Shown piece after piece: positions 26,849 to 35,678 of a stretch of DNA of 64,000 nt. The translations under genes and the position numbers were made by a program. The stretch covers positions 1 to 64,000 of the forward strand of contig FONU01000015.1 of the NCBI GenBank assembly GCA_900112995.1. Direction: 5' to 3'. Numbering within the stretch: position 1 is the stretch's first letter; each line of letters begins with the position of its first letter. The notes beneath the pieces are model-generated. The model made no database searches. It was given only the letters and a program-made list of their open reading frames with translations, and was not told the origin of the DNA. The DNA is from [Lactobacillus] rogosae. Lineage in GTDB: Bacteria; Bacillota; Clostridia; Lachnospirales; Lachnospiraceae.

Positions 26849-27502
26849 ATGAAAATATTAACCGTTGAAGATGATAATATAATAAGAGAGGGGATAAGTG
26901 AATATCTTTCAGAATTTGGATATACAGTTATTCAAGCTAAAGATGGAAGAGAAGCATTGTCAAAATTTAATAACGATATAAATCTGGTTATCTTAGACAT
27001 TCAGATACCTTTTATTAATGGTTTAGAAGTGTTGAAAGAAATTAGAAAGAAAAGCAATTTGCCAATTCTAATCCTGACTGCATTTAGTGATGAAGAATAT
27101 AAAATCGATGCATTTACTAATTTGGCAGATGGATATATAGAAAAGCCATTTTCATTGCCGGTCTTAAAGGCCAGAATAGATTCTTTAATTAAGAAGAATT
27201 ATGGACATTTAGAGAAGTTTGAATATAAGAATCTATCAGTTAATTTTAATAGCTATACAGCTAAAATAAATGGAGAAGAGATAGATGTAAATGCAAAAGA
27301 ACTAGAAGTATTAAAATGTTTATTGGATAATAATGGACAGGTGTTAACAAGAATGCAAATTATTGATTATGTATGGAAAGATAGCGAAGAAATTCCTTAT
27401 GATCGGGTAATAGATGTATATATAAAAGAACTTAGAAAAAAATTACAATTAGACTGTATAACTACTATAAGAAATGTAGGATATAAATTGGAGAGAAAAT
27501 GA
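26849..27502 (+). CDS. Response regulator, OmpR family, VncR-like
   Basis: The protein has 217 residues from the ATG at 26849 (GGAGG at 26839-26843); the GTG at 26837 belongs to the ribosome binding site. The receiver domain has an acidic pocket VEDDN and phosphoacceptor Asp50 in VILDIQIP. A C-terminal winged helix follows (about 125-217, ELEVLKCLLDNNGQVLTRMQI and DVYIKELRKKL). Size and position match VncR. The stop overlaps the kinase start in ATGA. Likely target: the direct repeat at 23347, by inference. Confidence 0.9.
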   Translation: MKILTVEDDNIIREGISEYLSEFGYTVIQAKDGREALSKFNNDINLVILDIQIPFINGLEVLKEIRKKSNLPILILTAFSDEEYKIDAFTNLADGYIEKPFSLPVLKARIDSLIKKNYGHLEKFEYKNLSVNFNSYTAKINGEEIDVNAKELEVLKCLLDNNGQVLTRMQIIDYVWKDSEEIPYDRVIDVYIKELRKKLQLDCITTIRNVGYKLERK

Positions 27503-28818
27503 AAAAAATAAAGATATTTCCCAAAATGTTCATACAAATATTTTCTGTTCTTGCAATAATAATTATATTAGTTCATTCATTAGTTTATTTTATCTTTCCT
27601 AAAACATATTTGGAGACAAGAAAAGAAAAGATCCATAATATTGCAAATGAAATTTCTAGTAATATGAATGGAAAAGAAATAAAATACATAGAACAAACTT
27701 TGGAGCTTTATTCGAAGAGTAGTGAAATAAAAGCATTTATAAAAGAAAAAAATAATAAAAATGAAATACAAATCAAAGATGATATAAATGTTAATTTAGA
27801 AAGTGATAGTAATTCTTTGATAATTGAAGAAAGAGAAATAACGCTTAATGATGGTGAAAAAATAAATCTACAATTTGTTTCTACAGCTGATATGCAAAAA
27901 GATGCGAAAGATTTAAGTATTAAATTTTTACCATATTCTTTATTTATATCAATTTTATTTTCTGCTATTATTTCTTTAATTTATGCAAAAATAATAAAAA
28001 ATAATATACAGGAAATAAAAATTGTTACTGATAAAATGATGGAACTTGATAAAGAAACGCGGTTAAAAGTTAATTCTAATGATGAAGTTGGAGAATTAAA
28101 ACAACAAATTAATGATTTGTATTCTACTTTATTAAGAACAATTGATAATTTGGAATTTAAAAATAAAGAAATTTTAAAATTAGAAAAGTTAAAATATGAC
28201 TTTTTTAAAGGTGCATCCCATGAACTTAAAACTCCTCTTGCTAGTCTTAAAATAATACTGGAAAATATGAAATACAATATTGGAAAATATAAAGAAAGAG
28301 ATATTTATATTAATGAATGTATTGACATCGTTGATAGTTTAACAAAAAATATTTCTCAAATATTATCAGTTCATTCTATAGAAAATTTGAATAATGATGA
28401 AGAATATTTGAAAATAAATGATACACTAGAAGATATATTAAAAAAATACGAAATATTAGCAAATCAAAAGAAAATAACCGTCAATAATTATATATCAGAT
28501 GAGAATATTTATATAGGAAAAACAGCGTTAAAGATTATTTTATCTAATTTGATTAGTAATGCGATAAAATATACCGATGTAAATGGGGTAATTAATATTG
28601 GGATAGTTGATGATTGGTTATATATAGAGAATTCATATGGTAACAATAGAATTTCGAATATGGATGAAATATTTGATGTTAAATTTGATTTAAATAAGGA
28701 AAATAGTAATGGATTAGGCTTGTATATTGTAAGTAATATTCTGAATAATTACAATATAGAATATAAAGCATTGCAGGATGAAGAATTTTTTATCTTTAAA
28801 ATTAAAATATTTTCTTAA
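27499..28818 (+). CDS. Sensor histidine kinase, VncS-like
   Basis: The protein has 439 residues. It has membrane segments at about 10-32 and 145-168, an extracytoplasmic sensor loop between them, a HAMP-like region, and a dimerisation helix with phospho-His241 in SHELKTPLASL. The ATPase part has the N box LISNAIKYTD and the G box NGLGLYIV. It overlaps the regulator gene by four bases. Size and order match VncS of pneumococcus. The stimulus is unknown; in this class the neighbouring transporter often takes part in sensing. It is very rich in Lys, Asn and Ile. Confidence 0.9.
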   Translation: MKKIKIFPKMFIQIFSVLAIIIILVHSLVYFIFPKTYLETRKEKIHNIANEISSNMNGKEIKYIEQTLELYSKSSEIKAFIKEKNNKNEIQIKDDINVNLESDSNSLIIEEREITLNDGEKINLQFVSTADMQKDAKDLSIKFLPYSLFISILFSAIISLIYAKIIKNNIQEIKIVTDKMMELDKETRLKVNSNDEVGELKQQINDLYSTLLRTIDNLEFKNKEILKLEKLKYDFFKGASHELKTPLASLKIILENMKYNIGKYKERDIYINECIDIVDSLTKNISQILSVHSIENLNNDEEYLKINDTLEDILKKYEILANQKKITVNNYISDENIYIGKTALKIILSNLISNAIKYTDVNGVINIGIVDDWLYIENSYGNNRISNMDEIFDVKFDLNKENSNGLGLYIVSNILNNYNIEYKALQDEEFFIFKIKIFS

Positions 28819-28902
28819 ACAAGATATAATTTTGCAATAGTTATTGAAAAAATAGAGACTTATTATGTAGCGCTTACTGAAAAACAAGCAGATAAAAAAG
28901 AG

Positions 28903-29529
28903 ATGGAGGAAACTTTATGGCAAGAAAGAGATAAAACTTATAATATATATAATATATATGCAGAGAAGGTGGTGCTGCTGGACGTAAATGATAGAAAATA
29001 TGTTGTTAAAGGTTTGGGGCAATCTAATATATGGTACGGAAACGAAGAAGAAGATAGGAAAGTAGAGACGATTATAGAAAACTATGAAAAAGATAAAATT
29101 AATAAGGTTAATGAAATAGAAAAATACACAGAGGAATTGGAAGGAAAAGAAAAAGAAGCGGTTGTCAAGGTAAGAATTAATCAGGACAAGTTCAGAGAAA
29201 AATTAATAAATAAATATAAAAAATGTTGTTTGTGCAATGTTAATATGAACGAATTATTGGTGGCAAGCCATATTAAACCATGGAGTATAAGTGATGCAAA
29301 TGAGAAGCTTGATATACATAATGGTCTGTTAATGTGTCCTAATCACGATAAGTTATTTGATAGAGGATATATTTCATTTGATGATACCGGCAGGATTTTA
29401 ATTTCTGAAAGGTTAGATGATAATAACAGAATGTATATGAATATAACAGCTAAGATGAAAATAGACATTACAGAAGAGAATATAAAGTATATAAAATATC
29501 ATAGGAAAAATGTATTTATTGAAAAATAG
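28903..29529 (+). CDS. HNH endonuclease domain protein, probably 5'-truncated
   Basis: From the ATG at 28903 the frame has 208 codons, but it stays open upstream to the stop of the kinase gene at 28816-28818 (28 more codons, including YYVALTEKQADKK), and the ATG lacks a good ribosome binding site. This suggests a gene cut at its 5' end when the adjacent cassette arrived. The C-terminal HNH domain is whole: CCLCN, then ASHIKPWS, then HNGLLMCPNHDKLFDRGYISF. Such domains occur in restriction and other defence nucleases. No methylase or partner gene is adjacent. Activity is uncertain. 29530-29680 has only a small ggtgc/gcacc hairpin. Confidence 0.65.
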   Translation: MEETLWQERDKTYNIYNIYAEKVVLLDVNDRKYVVKGLGQSNIWYGNEEEDRKVETIIENYEKDKINKVNEIEKYTEELEGKEKEAVVKVRINQDKFREKLINKYKKCCLCNVNMNELLVASHIKPWSISDANEKLDIHNGLLMCPNHDKLFDRGYISFDDTGRILISERLDDNNRMYMNITAKMKIDITEENIKYIKYHRKNVFIEK

Positions 29530-29680
29530 CTATTAGCAGTATGCTAGATAATATTTTCCGTTTATAAATTTGAAAAAATGTTGTATAAACAACAGAAAAT
29601 CACTTCTTCATTAAATATAATAAGCGTGTCGGGTGCTAAAGCACCAGGATAAATAGATTATAATAATGGAGAGTAAATAT

Positions 29681-31276
29681 ATGGATAATAAAATGTTTTG
29701 TTTTCAGTGTGAGCAGACAGCAGGATGTTCAGGTTGTACAGGTAATGCAGGTGTCTGTGGAAAGGACGCTTCTACAGCAAAGCTTCAGGACGAGCTTACA
29801 GGTGCACTTATAGGACTTGTTAAGACCTGCGGAAGCAATCCTAAGACAGAGAATACAGACAGAATAATAATCGAAGGTCTGTTTACAACAATAACTAATG
29901 TGAATTTTAATAATCAGACATTACAGGATATGATTGATAAGGTTCATAATGAAAAGAATATTATATCACCAGGCTGTAGTGCCTGTGAGGCAAGATGTGG
30001 CAATACAGATGATTATGATATGAATGAGATATGGAATGCAGACGCTGATATACGTTCATTAAAATCACTTATCCTTTTTGGAGTAAGAGGAATGGCAGCT
30101 TATGCTTACCACGCAATGGTGTTAGGCTATACAGATGATACAGTTAATGAGTTCTTCTACAAGGCTCTTTCATATATAAGCTTTGATTTGGACGAGAGCC
30201 AGCTTCTTCCTGTAGTTATGGAAGTTGGTGAAGTTAATTTGAAATGTATGGAACTTTTAGATAAGGCTAATACAACAAGTTATGGAAATCCTTCACCGGT
30301 AAAGGTTACTTTGAATGTAGAAAAAGGACCATTTATTGTTGTAACAGGACACGATTTAAAAGATCTGGAACTGCTTCTTGAACAGACTAAGGATAAAGGA
30401 ATAAATATATATACACACGGCGAAATGCTTCCAGCACACGCATATCCTAAGCTTAATAAATATCCTCATTTAAAGGGTAACTTTGGTACAGCGTGGCAGA
30501 ATCAGCAGAAGGAGTTCGATGCAATTCCGGGAGCTGTATTATTTACAACTAACTGCCTTATGCCAGTTAAGAAAAGCTATGAAGACAGGGTATTTACAAC
30601 AGAGGTAGTGTCATATCCACAGATGGTGCATATCGGGGAAGATAAAGATTTTACACCTGTAATCAATAAGGCACTTGAGCTTGGCGGATATAAAGAAGAC
30701 CAGCATAGAACAGGCATTAATGGCGGAGAGTATGTGATGACAGGTTTCGGACATTCAGCAGTGCTTTCCGTTGCTGATAAGGTAATAGAAGGTGTTAAGA
30801 ATGGGTCAATCAGCCATTTCTTCTTAGTAGGAGGTTGTGATGGTGCAAGACCGGGACGTAATTATTATACAGAATTTGTTAAAAAGACACCAGCAGAGTC
30901 TATAATTCTTACACTTGCCTGTGGTAAGTACAGATTTAATGACCTTGAGCTTGGAGATATTGATGGTCTTCCAAGAATTATGGATATGGGACAGTGTAAT
31001 GATGCCTATAGTGCGATAAAGGTAGCAATTGCTTTAGCAGAAGCATTTGAATGTGAAGTAAATGAGCTTCCACTCTCAATGGTTTTATCGTGGTATGAGC
31101 AGAAAGCTGTATGTATACTTCTTACACTCCTTCATCTTGGAATTAAGAATATACTTTTAGGACCTACACTTCCAGCATTCATCTCACCTAATGTACTGAA
31201 GATACTTGTTGAGAATTACGCAATAGCACCTATCAGTACACCAGAGGAAGATTTAAAGAAAATATTAGGCAACTAA
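29681..31276 (+). CDS. hcp: Hydroxylamine reductase (hybrid-cluster protein)
   Basis: The protein has 531 residues from the ATG at 29681; the in-frame ATG at 29666 lies in the ribosome binding site (GGAGAG at 29668-29673). The N-terminal cluster ligands are Cys7, Cys10, Cys19 and Cys26 (FCFQCEQTAGCSGCTGNAGVCGK), with an extra Cys16. The hybrid cluster region includes SPGCSACEARCGN and LTLACGKYRF. Hcp handles nitric oxide or hydroxylamine in anaerobes. No hcr reductase gene is adjacent. It is convergent with the MATE gene, and the two 3' ends overlap by four bases. Confidence 0.97.
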   Translation: MDNKMFCFQCEQTAGCSGCTGNAGVCGKDASTAKLQDELTGALIGLVKTCGSNPKTENTDRIIIEGLFTTITNVNFNNQTLQDMIDKVHNEKNIISPGCSACEARCGNTDDYDMNEIWNADADIRSLKSLILFGVRGMAAYAYHAMVLGYTDDTVNEFFYKALSYISFDLDESQLLPVVMEVGEVNLKCMELLDKANTTSYGNPSPVKVTLNVEKGPFIVVTGHDLKDLELLLEQTKDKGINIYTHGEMLPAHAYPKLNKYPHLKGNFGTAWQNQQKEFDAIPGAVLFTTNCLMPVKKSYEDRVFTTEVVSYPQMVHIGEDKDFTPVINKALELGGYKEDQHRTGINGGEYVMTGFGHSAVLSVADKVIEGVKNGSISHFFLVGGCDGARPGRNYYTEFVKKTPAESIILTLACGKYRFNDLELGDIDGLPRIMDMGQCNDAYSAIKVAIALAEAFECEVNELPLSMVLSWYEQKAVCILLTLLHLGIKNILLGPTLPAFISPNVLKILVENYAIAPISTPEEDLKKILGN

Positions 31277-32679
31277 TTATATGTGATTTTTTTGGTTGGA
31301 TAATTACTTGCTTTATCTTTAGCTGTAAGCTCTTTTAATTCTCTTATCGTGAAATATCCGCACACAATTGCGGCTGCGGCATCGGCAATCGGGCCGGCAT
31401 ACATAACACCATCAATTCCCATAAATATTGGGAATATTACTATGAGCGGAAGTAAGAATAATATCTGTCGTGTAAGGCTTAATAATACGCCAAGGCTCGA
31501 TTTGCCGATAGAGTTAAAGAAGTTGGATGTAACCGGCTGTATTCCATTAATTAAAGTAAGGAACATATATATTCTGAAATACCGCTCAGAGAATTGGAAA
31601 TAAAGTTCACTTCCGTTACCGAATACGCTGATAATCTGTCTTGGAAATACCTGAAAACAGAAAAATGCAATCAGTGATAAGAAAGAAGCTGCTCCAAGTG
31701 CTAAAAGGTATGTCTTTTTTACACGTTTGTACTTACGTGCGCCATAGTTAAATCCGATAACAGGCTGTGTGCCTTGTGATATACCAATAACAAAGGACAT
31801 AAATATCATATTAACCTTTGTTATTATTCCTGCACACGCAAGTGGAATATCACCGCCGTAGATTGACTGTGCACCATAGCGGGACAGTGTATTATTCATA
31901 ACAATCTGGACAATTGTCATAGCAATCTGGTTAAAGCAGGCACTTGCACCAAGTATTAAAATGTTCTTGCAGTAACACCATTTTATATTAAAGCTGTCCC
32001 CGCTAAGTTTAATATTCTTAAAATGGAACATATATCTTAAGCTTATGCAGAAAGATATAATCTGGCCTGTAATAGTTGCTAAAGCTGCACCTGTCATTCC
32101 CATATTAAATATAAAGATAAATATAGGATCTAATATTGTATTCACAATAGCACCAACAAGCATAGAAGTCATAGAGTAGCGTGGATTTCCGTCAGCAAGT
32201 ATCAACTTACTCATACCTGTGTTGGCGATAAGAAATGGAAATCCAAACGCTGTTATTCTTGTATAAGCCTTAGCATATGGCAGAACGTCAGTAGTTGCAC
32301 CAAAGAATTTAAGCATAGGCGTAAGGAATATTGTTGTAATTAAGAACAATGCAGTTCCGCATACCGCCATAAGAAATATTCCGTTGCCAGCATATTTTTC
32401 TGATAAATGCTTCTCGCCAGCCCCAAGATGAAGTGAGAAGTTCGTAGCACTTCCTATTCCTAACAGAAGTGAGATAGCAGTGCATGTAGTTGATAGTGGA
32501 AACGCAATATTAGTTGCGGCATTGCCAAGCATACCAATACCCTGTCCGATAAATATCTGGTCTACTATATTATAAAGAGCAGTTACCAGCATTGAGATTA
32601 TGCAGGGAATTGCAAAATTAATTAAAAGAGTGGACTCTTTTTTATAACCCAGAGGGTTGTCAGTTGTAGATGAATTCAT
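31273..32679 (-). CDS. MATE family multidrug efflux transporter
   Basis: The protein has 468 residues with about twelve membrane segments in two homologous halves. The N-terminal LLINFAIPCIISMLVTALYNIVDQIFIGQ and the repeat QPVIGFNYGARKYKRVKK are typical of the MepA-like branch. These carriers export cationic compounds using Na+ or H+ gradients. Substrate is unknown. AAGGAA just upstream of the ATG is the likely ribosome binding site. The gene is divergent from a second MATE gene across a 260-base gap. Confidence 0.93.
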   Translation of the reverse strand: MNSSTTDNPLGYKKESTLLINFAIPCIISMLVTALYNIVDQIFIGQGIGMLGNAATNIAFPLSTTCTAISLLLGIGSATNFSLHLGAGEKHLSEKYAGNGIFLMAVCGTALFLITTIFLTPMLKFFGATTDVLPYAKAYTRITAFGFPFLIANTGMSKLILADGNPRYSMTSMLVGAIVNTILDPIFIFIFNMGMTGAALATITGQIISFCISLRYMFHFKNIKLSGDSFNIKWCYCKNILILGASACFNQIAMTIVQIVMNNTLSRYGAQSIYGGDIPLACAGIITKVNMIFMSFVIGISQGTQPVIGFNYGARKYKRVKKTYLLALGAASFLSLIAFFCFQVFPRQIISVFGNGSELYFQFSERYFRIYMFLTLINGIQPVTSNFFNSIGKSSLGVLLSLTRQILFLLPLIVIFPIFMGIDGVMYAGPIADAAAAIVCGYFTIRELKELTAKDKASNYPTKKITYN

Positions 32680-32855
32680 AAAAAGTTCCTTTCATTATAT
32701 TTAATATTTATATCTTGTTGACTACGCACAGTATAACATATTAAAAATAAAATTGTAATTGACGTAATTGATAAGTATGTCAGTAATTAACACATACAAG
32801 AGATAAATTGAAGTTAAATAATTATATTTTATTAAAGTGCTTTTGATAAGTATTG

Positions 32856-32883
32856 TTGACACACTTGTATTTGGGTGTAGAAT
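32856..32883 (+). promoter_or_regulatory. Promoter of the plus-strand MATE gene
   Basis: TTGACA at 32856-32861 and TAGAAT at 32878-32883 are 16 bases apart, about 55 bases before the gene. The rest of the 260-base divergent gap is AT-rich; a TTATACT on the minus strand near 32730 could serve the other MATE gene. Confidence 0.6.
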
Positions 32884-32939
32884 ATATAAGCTATTAAGTA
32901 TTCAGATGATTAAATATATTAAACACACAGGAGGTATAT

Positions 32940-34295
32940 ATGAGTGTATCTAATAAAAAATCGATAGATATGACAAGTGGAGCTTTATGGAACAAAATAC
33001 TTCTGTTTGCTCTTCCACTTGCGGCAAGCAGTATATTACAGCAGTTGTTTAACTCTGTTGATACGGCGGTAGTCGGAAGATTTGCAAGCAGTCAGGCACT
33101 GGCGGCTGTTGGAAGCAACAGTTCTTTAATATCACTTATGATTAATCTTTTTATAGGAATATCATTAGGTTCAAATGTTGTTATTGCTCGTTATATAGGA
33201 GAAAAATCAGAAAAAAACATACACGCCGCAATACATACAGCAATACTTGTTGCCATTATAAGCGGATTTTTTGTTATGATTGCAGGTCAGTTCATAGCAA
33301 AACCTGTGCTTCTTCTTATGGGAACACCGGAGGATGTTATTGACCTTGCCGTGTTGTATCTTAGAATTTATCTTCTAGGTATGCCATTTATTATGCTGTA
33401 TGACTTTGGCTCATCAATTCTTAGAAGTACGGGCGACAGCAGAAGACCTCTTTATTGTCTTATTGTTGCAGGAGTTATTAATACACTTCTTAATCTTGTG
33501 CTTGTTATAGTGTTCAGATTAGGTGTGTCAGGAGTTGCGATTGCAACAGTTATTTCTAATATAGTAAGTTCTTCAATGGTTATATATATTCTTACACACG
33601 AATCAGAGCCTATAAAGCTGGAATTAAGACAGCTTAAGATATCTGTTAAGGAATTAAAGAAAATATTGGTTATAGGTATTCCGGCAGGACTTCAGGGAAT
33701 GATGTTCTCAATAGCCAATGTGTGTATACAGAGCACAATTAACAGCTTTGGTTCAAGTGCAGTTGCAGGTTCAGCGGCGGCACTTAATTATGAATTCTTT
33801 GCATATTTCCTTGTAAATGCGTTCGCTCAGGCGGCAGTAACATTTACAAGCCAGAATTATGGCGCAGGGGAATATAACAGATGTAAGAAAATATTCCGCA
33901 TATCTTTAGTGTTTGCGCTTGTATCGTGTGGTATTCTTTCGGGTATATTTGTTATGGGAAGGGAATTCTTTCTTCGTATATATACGACCGATGCAGATGT
34001 TCTTGTATTTGCGAGGCAGAGAATTATCATTGCAACAACGCTGGAATTATTAACAGCAGTATATGAGATAAGCGCAGGAGCTATGCGAGGTCTGGGATAT
34101 TCACTGCTTCCAGCGGTAATTACCTGTGTTGGTTCGTGTGTTATAAGACTTATATGGATATCAACAGTATGTAAGGTTGTACACGTATTCTGGGTGCTTA
34201 TGATTATATATCCAATATCGTGGGTAATCACAGGAATTGCTATGATGACAGCTTATTATATTGTCAGAAGAAAATGTTTCACATTCACCCATTGA
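32940..34295 (+). CDS. MATE family efflux transporter
   Basis: The protein has 451 residues with about twelve membrane segments. It begins with the polar stretch DMTSGALWNKILLFALPLAAS, followed by SVDTAVVGRFASSQALAAVG, the pattern of the DinF/NorM-like clostridial branch, and has FTSQNYGAGEYNRCKK at the start of the second half. CAGGAGG precedes the ATG. It differs clearly from the divergent MATE gene, so they are not a recent duplication. The promoter of the downstream regulator overlaps its last codons. Confidence 0.93.
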   Translation: MSVSNKKSIDMTSGALWNKILLFALPLAASSILQQLFNSVDTAVVGRFASSQALAAVGSNSSLISLMINLFIGISLGSNVVIARYIGEKSEKNIHAAIHTAILVAIISGFFVMIAGQFIAKPVLLLMGTPEDVIDLAVLYLRIYLLGMPFIMLYDFGSSILRSTGDSRRPLYCLIVAGVINTLLNLVLVIVFRLGVSGVAIATVISNIVSSSMVIYILTHESEPIKLELRQLKISVKELKKILVIGIPAGLQGMMFSIANVCIQSTINSFGSSAVAGSAAALNYEFFAYFLVNAFAQAAVTFTSQNYGAGEYNRCKKIFRISLVFALVSCGILSGIFVMGREFFLRIYTTDADVLVFARQRIIIATTLELLTAVYEISAGAMRGLGYSLLPAVITCVGSCVIRLIWISTVCKVVHVFWVLMIIYPISWVITGIAMMTAYYIVRRKCFTFTH

Positions 34296-34318
34296 CACGG
34301 TAGGCGAATGGGTATAAT
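34287..34318 (+). promoter_or_regulatory. Promoter of the Rrf2-suf operon with overlapping dyad
   Basis: TTGACA at 34292-34297 and TATAAT at 34313-34318 are only 15 bases apart. The inverted repeat ACCCATT (34287-34293) and AATGGGT (34307-34313) spans from the -35 to the -10. A short spacer with a dyad over it suggests a site for a regulator, possibly the Rrf2 protein encoded next. Confidence 0.55.
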
Positions 34319-34357
34319 ATCATACAAAAAGATGATAATAAGAAAGGAAGCAAGGAA

Positions 34358-34801
34358 ATGATAATATCATCGAAAGGGCGGTATGCCTTAAGAGTAATGG
34401 TATATCTTGCGGTTCATCACAGTGATGATTATATACCATTAAAGGAGATATCAGATAAAGAAGAATTGTCAAAGAAATATCTCGAGACAATTACAAGAAT
34501 GTTATCAAAAGCAAATCTTATAGAAGCAGCAAGCGGACACGGCGGTGGCTACAGATTAACAAGAAAGCCAGAGGATTACAGCGTTGGTGAGATATTAAAG
34601 CTTACCGAAGGAACACTTGCTCCTGTAACCTGTCTTAATGAGGAGACTTTAATGTGTGAACATTCGTCTTCCTGCTATACGCTTCCTATATGGCAGGGAC
34701 TTGCAGATGTAATTAATAACTATCTTGATAATATGACACTCGCAGATGTTGCGGCAACAGCAATTGATAAGGCGGGTAATAAGACGGCATATAATGCCTG
34801 A
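34358..34801 (+). CDS. Rrf2 family Fe-S responsive regulator, IscR-like
   Basis: The protein has 147 residues. An N-terminal winged helix (MIISSKGRYALRVMVYLAVH) is followed by the GHGGGYRLTRKPEDYSVGEIL wing. Three Cys, 92, 100 and 106 (CLNEETLMCEHSSSC), match the cluster-ligand region of IscR, where the spacing is 92/98/104. This fits sensing of a [2Fe-2S] cluster and control of the suf genes that start 80 bases downstream. GAAAGGAAGCAAGG precedes the ATG. It differs from CymR, which lacks these Cys. Confidence 0.92.
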   Translation: MIISSKGRYALRVMVYLAVHHSDDYIPLKEISDKEELSKKYLETITRMLSKANLIEAASGHGGGYRLTRKPEDYSVGEILKLTEGTLAPVTCLNEETLMCEHSSSCYTLPIWQGLADVINNYLDNMTLADVAATAIDKAGNKTAYNA

Positions 34802-34881
34802 TAATATATGCGGCATTGTGCTGGCACACTTGGCACAAAGCAGTCCTGCGTTTAAATGAGTGTGCAGAAATGAGGAGTATT

Positions 34882-35631
34882 ATGTCAGATAAGAATTTAT
34901 TAAATGTTAAAGATTTATATGTAGATGTAGAAGATAAGGAAATTCTTCATGGTGTTAATCTTTCAATAGGCAAGGGTGAAACACATGTACTTATGGGACC
35001 TAATGGAACAGGTAAGTCAACACTTGGCTATGCTTTAATGGGCAACCCAAGATATACAGTAAAGAGTGGTGAGATATGGTTTGACGGTAAGAATATTACT
35101 GATGAACAAGTTAATGAGAGAGCTAAAGCAGGAATGTTCTTATCATTCCAGAACCCACTTGAAGTTCCGGGTGTTACACTCAGTTCATTTATAAGAAATG
35201 CCCTTGAATTAAAGACCGGCAAGAGAACAAGATATATGGAATTCAAGAAAGAACTTGAAAAGACTATGGAGCTTTTATCTATGGACAAGTCTTATGCAGA
35301 GAGAGATCTTAATGTAGGCTTTTCAGGTGGTGAGAAGAAGAAGGCAGAGATATTACAGCTTCTTATGTTAAAGCCATCATTTGCAATTCTTGATGAAACA
35401 GATTCAGGACTTGATGTTGATGCTGTAAAGACTGTATCAGCAGGTATAGAAGAATACCAGAAGACCTGCAAGGGAAGCCTTCTTATAATTACACACAGCA
35501 CAAGAATACTTGAATCTTTATCAGTTGATTATACACACGTTATGATTGAGGGGAAGATTATAAGCACAGGTGATGCTTCACTTGTTGATAAGATTAATGA
35601 AAATGGTTTCGCAGAATACGAAGCAGAATAG
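34882..35631 (+). CDS. sufC: Fe-S cluster assembly ATPase SufC
   Basis: The protein has 249 residues from the ATG at 34882 (GAGGAG at 34872-34877); upstream in-frame ATG and TTG codons precede or overlap this site. It has a Walker A GPNGTGKST, signature FSGGEKKKAEILQLL and Walker B AILDETDSGLDVDA, the SufC form of the ABC ATPase. It works with SufB and SufD as the scaffold on which clusters are built. It is the first of five suf genes in the order C-B-D-S-U, which is usual for clostridia and differs from the bacillar C-D-S-U-B. Confidence 0.97.
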   Translation: MSDKNLLNVKDLYVDVEDKEILHGVNLSIGKGETHVLMGPNGTGKSTLGYALMGNPRYTVKSGEIWFDGKNITDEQVNERAKAGMFLSFQNPLEVPGVTLSSFIRNALELKTGKRTRYMEFKKELEKTMELLSMDKSYAERDLNVGFSGGEKKKAEILQLLMLKPSFAILDETDSGLDVDAVKTVSAGIEEYQKTCKGSLLIITHSTRILESLSVDYTHVMIEGKIISTGDASLVDKINENGFAEYEAE

Positions 35632-35678
35632 TCAGCCATAATCATACGTTGATATATGAAAGGAGTTTACATCGAATT

